Shown here: positions 44,377-51,904 of the stretch, piece after piece
Numbering within the stretch: the first letter of the stretch is position 1
Layout: the number at the start of each line of letters is the position of its first letter
Assembly (NCBI GenBank): GCA_036015235.1
Contig: CP107926.1
Span: 5,351,501-5,415,500, forward strand
Reading direction: 5' to 3'
From: Streptomyces sp. NBC_00433
Lineage (GTDB): Bacteria; Actinomycetota; Actinomycetes; Streptomycetales; Streptomycetaceae
DNA: 64,000 bases
The notes under the pieces: model-generated
Databases searched by the model: none
What the model saw: only the letters and a program-made list of their open reading frames with translations
What the model was told of the DNA's origin: nothing
Program-made: the position numbers and the translations under genes

Positions 44377-45327
44377 TCAGCCCTTGATCGCCCCGGTAAG
44401 CATGCCCTTCGCGAAGTGCTTCTGCATGAAGGGGAAGACGAGCATGATCGGCAGCAGGGTGAGCACCACGACCGCCATCTGGAGCGACAGCGGCGCCGTC
44501 TGCGAGTGGCCCGACACGCCGAAGCCCGAATTCACCTGGCCCGGCATGTTCATACCCAGGTTGACGTATTCGTACAGCACGTACTGGAGCGGCCACTTCT
44601 GGCTGTCGGCCGGCATGTAGAGCATCACGTTGAAGAAGGTGTTCCAGTAGCCGACCGCGTAGAAGAGGGTGATGACCGCGGTGACCGCGCGCGAGGTCGG
44701 CAGCACCACCGACCACAGGATGCGCCACTCGCTCGCGCCGTCCATCCGTGCCGCGTCGATGAGTTCGGCCGCGGTGCTCGAATAGAAGCTGCGCAGCACC
44801 AGGATGTTGAAGACGCTCACCGCGCTCGGCAGGATCAGCGACCAGTACTTGCCGTAGCCGCCCAGCTCGCTGACCACCAGGAAGGTCGGGATCAGGCCGC
44901 CGCTGACGAACATCGTCAGGACCAGCAGCATCAGCAGGAAGCGGTGGCCGAGCGAGCGGGAGCGCGACAGGCCGTAGGCGCACAGCACCGAGACGACCAT
45001 CGAGATGGCCGTGCCGACCACGGTGATGGCCAGGGTGACCACCAGCGCGCGGCGCACCGGGCCGCCGCTGAGCATCGTCGTGTACGGGTCGAGGGTGATG
45101 CCGTCGGGGACCAGGACCAGGCCGCCGGCCCTGTTGATCGAGCCCGGGGTGGAGATGCTGGTGAGCACCACGCAGTAGACCGGGACGATGATCAGCAGCA
45201 CCACGGTGCCCAGCGTGAGGCCCTTGGCGGTCTGGCCGACCGCGGTGGGCGGCTCCTCCCACGCGGGCCGGTCGGGGTTGCGCGGGCGGCCGCGCCCGCG
45301 GACGGGGGGTGCGGTGAGGGTGGTCAT
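44377..45327 (-). CDS. Carbohydrate ABC transporter permease (MalG/YtcP-type)
   Basis: The product has 316 residues with six hydrophobic segments. The cytoplasmic EAA loop that docks the ATPase is AAELIDAARMDGASEWRILW. VSGGLIPTFLVVSELGGYGKYW in the third-fourth helix region is characteristic of the LplC/YtcP branch, which typically imports oligosaccharides. The start overlaps the stop of the first permease gene (ATGA). No ATPase gene is present in the operon; in Streptomyces the shared ATPase MsiK energises many such systems, so it probably does here. Confidence 0.94.
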   Translation of the reverse strand: MTTLTAPPVRGRGRPRNPDRPAWEEPPTAVGQTAKGLTLGTVVLLIIVPVYCVVLTSISTPGSINRAGGLVLVPDGITLDPYTTMLSGGPVRRALVVTLAITVVGTAISMVVSVLCAYGLSRSRSLGHRFLLMLLVLTMFVSGGLIPTFLVVSELGGYGKYWSLILPSAVSVFNILVLRSFYSSTAAELIDAARMDGASEWRILWSVVLPTSRAVTAVITLFYAVGYWNTFFNVMLYMPADSQKWPLQYVLYEYVNLGMNMPGQVNSGFGVSGHSQTAPLSLQMAVVVLTLLPIMLVFPFMQKHFAKGMLTGAIKG

Positions 45328-46358
45328 TTCCGGTACAGTCCGTCCTCGCCGAAGCGGTGGGCCAGCTTGTTGGCACCCCAGATGAGCAGCAGCGAGATGA
45401 CGCTCTTGAAGATGCCCGCGGCCGCGCCGTAGCTGTAGTTCTGGGTGCCGATGCCGTAGTAGAAGGAGAAGGTGTCCAGCACGTCGGCGGCGTCGTGGCC
45501 GACCGCGAAGCGCTGGATCAGCAGCTGCTCGAAGCCGACGGAAAGGGCGTTGCCCAGCCGCAGCACCAGCATCAGCACGATGACGCTGCGCATACCGGGC
45601 AGCGTGATGTGCCACAGCCGCCGCCAGCGGCCCGCGCCGTCGGACGCGGCGGCCTCGTAGAGGTTCTGGTCGATCGCGGACAGCGCGGCCAGGAAGACGA
45701 TGATCCCCCAGCCGGCGTCCTTCCACACCACCTGCGAGGTGACCAGCAGCGAGAAGGTGTGCGGGTCGGTCATGAAGTCCCAGGTGCCCGCGTCGTGCCG
45801 GCGCAGGAACTGGTTGAGCAGGCCCGCGCCGCCGATCATCTGCTGGAAGAGGGTGACGACCAGCACCCAGGAGTAGAAGTGCGGCAGGAAGGTGATCGCC
45901 TGGATCACCGACCTGATACGGGAGTTGAGCACCGAGTTGAGCAGCAGCGCCAGCAGGATCGGGATCGGGAAGAACAGCACCAGCTGGACGGCGCTGATGT
46001 AGAGGGTGTTCTCCATCGCGTGCCAGAACAGCGGGTCGCCGAACAGCTGGCGGAAGTTGGCCAGGCCGGCCCACTGGCTGTTGCCGATGCCGTCCAGCGG
46101 GTCGTAGTACTGGAAGGCGGTGATGGTGCCGACCATCGGCAGGTAGTTGAAGACCAGCAGCAGCCCCACGGCGGGCAGCGTCATCAGGATCAGCGACTTG
46201 TCGCGGCGCAGCCGCACCCGCCAGTTGAACCGGTCGACGCGTGGCGTCGTGCCCGCCGTGCTCGCGGTCGTACGGCCGGCACCCCCGTCGCCGGCCGGGC
46301 CCCCGCTCCTGTCCTGCTCGTCCTCGTCCTCGCCCTGCTCGGCGACGGTCGACACCAT
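45324..46358 (-). CDS. Carbohydrate ABC transporter permease (LplB-type)
   Basis: The product has 344 residues; ATG at 46358 with GAGGAGGGA upstream. A long hydrophilic Gly/Asp-rich tail of about 50 residues precedes the first membrane helix (SLILMTLPAVGLLLVFNYLP). LYEAAASDGAGRWRRLWHIT is the EAA loop, and ITFLPHFYSWVLVVTLFQQ is typical of the LplB branch. It pairs with the MalG-type permease, to which it is translationally coupled, and follows the binding-protein gene by 32 bases. Confidence 0.94.
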   Translation of the reverse strand: MVSTVAEQGEDEDEQDRSGGPAGDGGAGRTTASTAGTTPRVDRFNWRVRLRRDKSLILMTLPAVGLLLVFNYLPMVGTITAFQYYDPLDGIGNSQWAGLANFRQLFGDPLFWHAMENTLYISAVQLVLFFPIPILLALLLNSVLNSRIRSVIQAITFLPHFYSWVLVVTLFQQMIGGAGLLNQFLRRHDAGTWDFMTDPHTFSLLVTSQVVWKDAGWGIIVFLAALSAIDQNLYEAAASDGAGRWRRLWHITLPGMRSVIVLMLVLRLGNALSVGFEQLLIQRFAVGHDAADVLDTFSFYYGIGTQNYSYGAAAGIFKSVISLLLIWGANKLAHRFGEDGLYRK

Positions 46359-46390
46359 CGTTCCCTCCTCGGTGACGCGTCCGGCCTGAC

Positions 46391-48088
46391 CTACTGGCCG
46401 GTGCCGAGCTTGTCCATGACGGTGGTCTGGTACCACTGGACGAGGGCGTCGCCGCCGCCGCTGCCCTTCCAGGTGCTGAGCGCGTCCTGGTAGGCGGAGA
46501 CCGGCTTGATGCCGTGGTAGACGTCCTTGATCGTGTCCTCGACGGCCTGCGCGGCGTCGGCGGTGGCGTAGCGCTGCGGCACGGTGATGTTCATGTTCCA
46601 GAACACCGGCTTGTACGCGTACGTCGCCGCGAGCGCGTTCCAGGCGCAGCGGTCCTTGGTCACGTCCGGGTAGTCGGGGTTGGAGATGACGTTGACCGGG
46701 GTGGCGAGGAAGGGGAAGGTCTGCGCCTGCACGTTGGCGAGGCCCGACTTGGTCGGCGTCGGGCCGTTGGCGCCCATCGTGTAGTCCGTGCCCTCGACAC
46801 CGAAGTTGACCAGGGTGTATTCGGCGCTGCCGTAGGGGGCCGCCAGGTAGTTGGCGATCCGCAGGCACTCCTCGATCTGAGCCGGCTTGAGGTTGGCGTT
46901 GAGGTAGCTGAACTCGCCCGCCGAGGCGTTGAGGAAGAGCCGCGGCGGCTTCGTCCCGTCGGCGGAGAAGGGCTTGAAGGACTCCCGGCGGTAGCTCTTG
47001 TCCGCCGCGCCGCCGGCCAGCGCGTCCGCCTCGTTCCAGGCACCGGTGCCGTCGGCGGTGATCAGGACCTTGCCCGCGTAGAAGCGGGTCTTGGCGTCGT
47101 TGTTGTTGCCGGCCAGCGCGTCAGGGTGCACGTAGCCCGACTTGGCCACCTTGTAGCACCAGTTGAGCGCCTCGATGAATTCGGGCTGCTCGTATTTGTG
47201 CACCAGCTTGCCGTCGGTGACGGTGAACTTCAACGAGAAGTCGAACATCTGGAAGATGTACGGCCACAGGTCGTCGAAGGCCCACACCCCGCCCTTGGCG
47301 TCGGTCAGTTCCTTGCCCAGGTTCAGCAGGTCGTCGCAGGAGGTGATGTCGTCGGCGTTGATGCCCTTCGACCGGAAGACGTCACCGCGGTAGAAGTACT
47401 GGCCCGGCAGGCCGAAGCCGCTGGCGAAGCTCGGTATGCCGTAGAGCTTGTCCTGCCACATGCCGGCCGTCCAGGCGCCGGTGGGCTGCGCGGCCAGGTT
47501 CGGATACTGCTTGGCCTTGTCGCCGGCCAGGTAGGGCGTGAGGTCGGCGAGTTGCGTGCCGCACAGCTCGCCGACCTTGAACTGCGAATTCCACCAGCCG
47601 GGCAGCTGCACCCAGTCGGGCAGCTTGCGGGCCGCGGTCAGCGTCGGGATGGTGTTGGCGTAGGTGACGCCGTTGGCCGGCTTCATGGTCAGCGTGGCGC
47701 CCAGGGCTTTGTTCACGGCCTGGTAGAAGGCGTTGCCCGCCGCCGGGATGGTGCCCCACAGCGGGGTCAGCGCGGTGTAGCGGCCGCCCGCGCCCGGCAC
47801 TTCGGGCACCGACTTCACCGGGCTCGCCGGATACTTCAGGAAGCCCGGGTCGGTCACCGCGCTGCCCGAACCGGTGGCCGAGGGGATGTCCGCCTGCACG
47901 GCGGTGTTCGCGACGTACGTGGGCAGCGCGGCCGCCGCGCCCTTCTTGCTGTTCGTGCCGCCCTTGCGCCGGGTCTCGCTGTTGCCCCCACCTCCGCCGC
48001 ACGCGGACAGCAGCGGGGACACGGCGGCGGCGCCTGCGACGGCGACCGCGCCGCTCACAAAGGATCTGCGGTTCAACTCGATGCTCAT
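46391..48088 (-). CDS. Extracellular sugar-binding lipoprotein (solute-binding protein family 1)
   Basis: The product has 565 residues from MSIELNRRSFVSGAVAVAG; GAAGGGC lies upstream. NRRSF is a twin-arginine motif and LLSAC with Cys30 a lipobox, so the protein is a Tat-exported lipoprotein on the outer membrane face. The mature part is large (535 residues), as in LipO/YtcQ-type binding proteins that partner LplB/LplC-like permeases and bind long oligosaccharides; VQLPGWW and PVFWNMNITVPQRYA are candidate ligand-facing aromatic segments. It is the first gene of the operon. The reading frame stays open far upstream through the divergent GH3 gene; that part is a shadow. Confidence 0.95.
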   Translation of the reverse strand: MSIELNRRSFVSGAVAVAGAAAVSPLLSACGGGGGNSETRRKGGTNSKKGAAAALPTYVANTAVQADIPSATGSGSAVTDPGFLKYPASPVKSVPEVPGAGGRYTALTPLWGTIPAAGNAFYQAVNKALGATLTMKPANGVTYANTIPTLTAARKLPDWVQLPGWWNSQFKVGELCGTQLADLTPYLAGDKAKQYPNLAAQPTGAWTAGMWQDKLYGIPSFASGFGLPGQYFYRGDVFRSKGINADDITSCDDLLNLGKELTDAKGGVWAFDDLWPYIFQMFDFSLKFTVTDGKLVHKYEQPEFIEALNWCYKVAKSGYVHPDALAGNNNDAKTRFYAGKVLITADGTGAWNEADALAGGAADKSYRRESFKPFSADGTKPPRLFLNASAGEFSYLNANLKPAQIEECLRIANYLAAPYGSAEYTLVNFGVEGTDYTMGANGPTPTKSGLANVQAQTFPFLATPVNVISNPDYPDVTKDRCAWNALAATYAYKPVFWNMNITVPQRYATADAAQAVEDTIKDVYHGIKPVSAYQDALSTWKGSGGGDALVQWYQTTVMDKLGTGQ

Positions 48089-48183
48089 GATGGGGCGGCC
48101 CTTCGCCTGAGAGGTTCCGTGACGAGCGTCGTGCAGGTGGGGGAAGTCCTGGGCGTCGCAGCGACGGATGCCGTCCACATCAA

Positions 48184-48197
48184 TCGAAGCGCTTCGA
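48184..48197. promoter_or_regulatory. LacI-type operator (perfect 14-bp palindrome)
   Basis: TCGAAGCGCTTCGA is a perfect palindrome with the central CG typical of LacI/GalR operators. It lies 10 bases downstream of the -10 box of the minus-strand promoter, thus over or just after the transcription start, where repressor binding would block initiation or escape. Confidence 0.75.
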
Positions 48198-48207
48198 CGT
48201 TGCGGCG

Positions 48208-48236
48208 AGACTAGCCACGGCCTATCGGTTCGACAA
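48208..48236 (-). promoter_or_regulatory. Promoter of the binding-protein operon
   Basis: On the minus strand TTGTCG (48231-48236), a 17-base spacer and TAGTCT (48208-48213) fit the main vegetative sigma consensus of Streptomyces. The expected start is near 48201, giving a leader of about 110 bases to the ATG at 48088. Confidence 0.7.
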
Positions 48237-48392
48237 GTGGTTGCGCAGAAAGAATTCACGGCTGGGGAAGGTGCCCTGGTGGGACCATATGACCTGGTCA
48301 GACTGGGGAGTTGGGAGTCGGAACCGTTTCCGGGCGACGTAACGATCATTCCCGGTGACATGGTTGACACGGCCGTGATTCCCATGTCAGCG

Positions 48393-48406
48393 TCGAAGCG
48401 TTTCAC
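48393..48406. promoter_or_regulatory. Second, imperfect LacI-type site
   Basis: TCGAAGCGTTTCAC matches the perfect operator at 11 of 14 positions. It lies about 195 bases before GH3 and 209 bases from the first site, so it could control GH3 or allow looping between two sites. Confidence 0.45.
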
Positions 48407-48601
48407 CATCCGGTGGGGGTGCCGGGCGTCGGTGCGGTCCTTGTCCGGGTCCCGCACCACCGGTGGCCCGCGCCTCGCGTGTCCCGCACCGGCCGCGTAC
48501 CGCCGCGTGCCCGGCCGCGAACGTCCCGCCTGTCCCGCCCGCCCGTGCCAAGCGCCGCCAAGCGCCGGCCCAACGCCGCACTCTGCAAGGGGTTTCCCGC
48601 T

Positions 48602-51532
48602 GTGAGTACCGTCTCCGTGCCCGCCGAGCTGCCCGCCGAGCCGCCCGTGGACCAGCTGCCCTTCCGCGACCCCGCCCGCCCGCTGGCCGAGCGCGTCGAC
48701 GACCTGCTGTCCCGGCTCACGCCCGACGAGCGGATCGCGATGCTGCACCAGTACGGTCCCGCGATCCCGCGGCTCGGCGTGGAGCCCTTCCGCACCGGCA
48801 CCGAGGCGCTGCACGGCGTCGGCTGGCTCGGCACCGCCACCACCTTCCCGCAGGCCGTCGGCCTCGGCGCGACCTGGGACGACGAGCTGCTGCACGCCGT
48901 CGGCACCGCCACCTCGACCGAACTGCGGGCCTTCCACCAGCACCGCAAGCCGGCCCTGGGCACCGGGCGGCACAGCCTCCAGGCCTGGGCCCCGGTGGTC
49001 AACCTGCTGCGCGACCCGCGCTGGGGCCGCAACGAGGAGGGCTACTCCGAGGACGCCCTGCTGTCCGCGAGCCTCGGCGACGCCTTCTGCCGCGGCATGT
49101 CCGGCGACGACCCCGAGCAGCTGCGCACCGCCCCGATCCTCAAGCACTTCCTCGCCTACAACAACGAGGACGAGCGCTACACGACGTCGTCCGGCGTACG
49201 CCCGCGGGTGCTGCACGAATACGACCTCGCCGCTTTCCGGCCGGCCGTCGCCACCGGTTCTGCCACCGGCGTGATGGCCGCGTACAACCTCGTCAACGGC
49301 CGCCCCTGCCACGTCAGTCCGCTGCTGGAGAGCGAACTGCGGCGCTGGGCGCTCCCCACCGGCCACGAGCTCTTCGTCGTCAGCGACGCCGAGGCGCCGT
49401 CCAACCTGGTCGACCTGGAGCACTACTTCGACGACCACGCCGCCTCGCACGCCGCCGCCCTCAAAGCCGGCATCGACTCCTTCACCGACCACGGCGAGGA
49501 CACCCGCACGACCTTCGGCCGGATCAGCGAGGCCCTCGCGCGCGGGCTGCTCACCGCGGACGACGTCGACCTGGCCGTACGGCGGCAGCTGTCGATCCGC
49601 TGCCGGCTCGGCGAGTTCGACCCGGGGCGGGGGCCGTTCGGCGACACCCCGTGGGAGGTGGTGGACTCGCCCGAACACCGGGCGCTGGCGCTGCGCGCGG
49701 CGACGGAGTCGATCGTGCTGCTCAAGAACGCCGGCGCCGGTGCCGCGGTGACCGGGCGTACGGAGAGCGCGCCCGCAAGTGCGCGGCCCCTGCTGCCGCT
49801 TGCCGTCGAGGGGCGGCGGGTCGCGGTTGTCGGGCCGCTCGCCGACAGCCTCTTCGAGGACTGGTACAGCGGCACGATGCCCTACCGGGTCACCGCGGCG
49901 GACGGCCTGCGCGCGGCCGTCGCCGCCCGCGGCGGGGAGACCGTCGTGGTCGAGGGCGTCGACCGCATCGCGCTGCGCGCCGCGTCCACCGGCGGGCTGC
50001 TCACCGCGGGCGCCGACGCCCGCCTCGCCGTGGCCGACACCGAAGTCGGCGACGACGCGGCCCAGTTCGACCTCTTCGACTGGGACCTCGGCGTCCTGAC
50101 CCTGCGCAATGCGCGCACCGGCCGCTACGCCGGGCTCGTCGACGCCGACCAGTCGCTCGCCGCCGACCGCGTCCAGCCCGCCGGCTGGGACGTCCACGAG
50201 ACCTTCCGGCTGGAGCCGGCCGGCGACGGCAAGGAGGCGCTGCGGTCCGTCTGCACGGGCCGCTACGCCGTGGTCGACCCGGCCAGTGGCGCGGTGGCCG
50301 TCACCGCACAACACGCCGCGGACGCCGAGCACTTCACGCGTACGGTCGTACGTGACGGCGTCGCCGAGGCCGTCGCCGCCGCCGCGGGCGCCGACGCCGT
50401 CGTGCTCGTCGTCGGCAACGACCCGCACATCAACGGCCGCGAGACGCAGGACCGCGCCGGAATCTCCCTCGCGCCCGCGCACGAAGCGCTGTTGCGGGAA
50501 GTCGTCGCCGCGCGGCCCGAGACGGTGCTCGTCGTCATGAGCAGCTACCCCTACGCCGTCGACTGGGCCGACGCCCACGTCCCCGCCGTGCTGTGGACCT
50601 CCCACGGCGGCCAGGAGACCGGCCGCGCCCTGGCCGCGGTGATCCTCGGCGAGGCCGACCCCGCGGGCCGGCTGCCCCAGACCTGGTACCGCGGCGACGA
50701 CGAGCTGCCCGGCCGGCTCGACTACGACATCATCAAGGCCGGCTGGACCTACCAATACCACCGCGCCGCCCCGCTCTACGCCTTCGGCCACGGCCTGTCC
50801 TACACCGACTTCGCCCTCACCGACCTCGCGCTCTCCCACATCCGCACCCCGCAGGACGGCACACTGACGGCGACCGTCACCGTCACCAACCGCGGGGCGC
50901 GCGACGGCACCGAGACGGTCCAGCTCTACGTACGGGCCGTGGCCGCGACCGGTTACGAGGCGCCGCGCCTCCGTCTGGCCGGCTACCGCAAGGTGCGCCT
51001 CGCGGCGGGCGCGTCCGCCTCCCTCAGCTTCCCGCTGGCGGCGGCCGAGGCGCTGGCGCACTGGTCGGTGGCGTCGGGCTCGTTCGCCGTCGAGGCCGGC
51101 GCGTACGAAGTCCTGGCGGGGCGCTCGGCCGCGGACCTCCCGCTGTCCGCGACCCTCACCGTCGACGGGCCCGCGCCCGCGCCGCGCGGGCTCGGCGCCG
51201 TGGTCCGGGCGGTGGACTTCGACGACTACGCCGACATCGAACTGGTCGACGGCGACGCCGTCGCGCCCTCCGCCGCCTCGGCCACGCTGCACTACCGCGC
51301 CCTCACCCTCACGGGCGCGCGCTCCTTCACCGCGGAGGTCTCCTCCCGCACCTCCGCGCCCCCCGCCGACCTGGAGGTCTGGGCCGGCCCCACCCTCCTG
51401 ACCACCCTCCCCGTCCCGCCCTCCGCCTGGACGACGGTCTCCACCCCCCTGTCCGCCCCGCCCGGTGTCCACGAGGTGCGCCTTGTGCTGCGCGGCGAGC
51501 AGCGCGTGCGAAGCTTTCGCTTCGAGGGTTAG
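48602..51532 (+). CDS. Glycoside hydrolase family 3 with beta-trefoil insertion and CBM6-like C-terminus
   Basis: The product has 976 residues from the GTG at 48602. The N-terminal GH3 barrel has RDPRWGRNEEGYSED, ILKHFLAYNNE and the nucleophile Asp near residue 262 in FVVSDAEA. The second GH3 domain (about 380-800) is interrupted at about 450-590 by three similar blocks, each ending in a DLFDW / ETFRLEP / EHFTRTV pattern, which look like a fascin-type beta-trefoil where other GH3 enzymes carry PA14. A fibronectin-III-like domain follows, then about 110 residues resembling CBM6. There is no signal peptide. Divergent from and probably co-regulated with the sugar operon. Beta-glucosidase or beta-xylosidase is likely; specificity is open. 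Confidence 0.9.
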   Translation: MSTVSVPAELPAEPPVDQLPFRDPARPLAERVDDLLSRLTPDERIAMLHQYGPAIPRLGVEPFRTGTEALHGVGWLGTATTFPQAVGLGATWDDELLHAVGTATSTELRAFHQHRKPALGTGRHSLQAWAPVVNLLRDPRWGRNEEGYSEDALLSASLGDAFCRGMSGDDPEQLRTAPILKHFLAYNNEDERYTTSSGVRPRVLHEYDLAAFRPAVATGSATGVMAAYNLVNGRPCHVSPLLESELRRWALPTGHELFVVSDAEAPSNLVDLEHYFDDHAASHAAALKAGIDSFTDHGEDTRTTFGRISEALARGLLTADDVDLAVRRQLSIRCRLGEFDPGRGPFGDTPWEVVDSPEHRALALRAATESIVLLKNAGAGAAVTGRTESAPASARPLLPLAVEGRRVAVVGPLADSLFEDWYSGTMPYRVTAADGLRAAVAARGGETVVVEGVDRIALRAASTGGLLTAGADARLAVADTEVGDDAAQFDLFDWDLGVLTLRNARTGRYAGLVDADQSLAADRVQPAGWDVHETFRLEPAGDGKEALRSVCTGRYAVVDPASGAVAVTAQHAADAEHFTRTVVRDGVAEAVAAAAGADAVVLVVGNDPHINGRETQDRAGISLAPAHEALLREVVAARPETVLVVMSSYPYAVDWADAHVPAVLWTSHGGQETGRALAAVILGEADPAGRLPQTWYRGDDELPGRLDYDIIKAGWTYQYHRAAPLYAFGHGLSYTDFALTDLALSHIRTPQDGTLTATVTVTNRGARDGTETVQLYVRAVAATGYEAPRLRLAGYRKVRLAAGASASLSFPLAAAEALAHWSVASGSFAVEAGAYEVLAGRSAADLPLSATLTVDGPAPAPRGLGAVVRAVDFDDYADIELVDGDAVAPSAASATLHYRALTLTGARSFTAEVSSRTSAPPADLEVWAGPTLLTTLPVPPSAWTTVSTPLSAPPGVHEVRLVLRGEQRVRSFRFEG

Positions 51533-51904
51533 CGGGATCGGGGCGCGAGCAGCCGTCGACGGCTGCACGTCGTCACCGGCCGTGGGGGGCTGTTGCTGTC
51601 GCCTCCGGACCGCCGGCCGGTGGTGGGCCTGTCGCGCAGTTCCCCGCGCCCCCGAGTGGCTCGGCTCTGCCGCAGAGGGCACCCACCAGGGGCGCGGGGC
51701 TGCATCTGATCTGCGGCCGGGGCCGCGTGGGCGCGACCAGCCCTCGACGGGCTGTACTTCGTCACGGGCCGTGGGGGGCTGCTCGGTCCGTGCCGGGCCA
51801 CCGGCCGGCGGGGGTGGCCGGGTCAGGGGACGAGGCAGTAGGGGACGTTCGCCGGGAGGGTGAGGGAGCGGGTGGTGCCTGGCCCGCGGTCGTACGCCGA
51901 GGGG
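51533..51904. repeat. Repeat region after GH3
   Basis: Two related units of about 70 bp lie at about 51546-51615 and 51733-51815. Each begins with a palindrome (the perfect 18-bp GCAGCCGTCGACGGCTGC at 51549-51566; CAGCCC/GGGCTG at 51735-51751), followed by CGTCAC(C/G)GGCCGTGGGGGGCTG. Between them are modules of the dispersed family (GCGCAGTTCCCCGCGCCCCC and AGGGGCGCGGGGCTGC). The first palindrome probably terminates GH3. No gene is supported. Confidence 0.65.

Larger units (their letters stand above)
48089..48601. promoter_or_regulatory. Divergent control region of the sugar locus
   Basis: This 513-base region separates the minus-strand binding-protein operon from the plus-strand GH3 gene. 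It contains a good minus-strand promoter with an operator (listed separately), a second operator-like site at 48393-48406, and TTGACA at 48364-48369 that could serve GH3, although no good -10 follows. The last 190 bases before GH3 are C/G-rich and cytosine-biased without a recognisable element. The GH3 ribosome binding site AAGGGG is at 48587-48592. Confidence 0.65.

Noticed and set aside
46391-51682. 1763-codon minus-strand open frame across GH3 and the binding-protein gene
   Set aside because: Only the part from 48088 down has a start, signal peptide and family match; the rest is antisense to GH3 and reflects GC bias.
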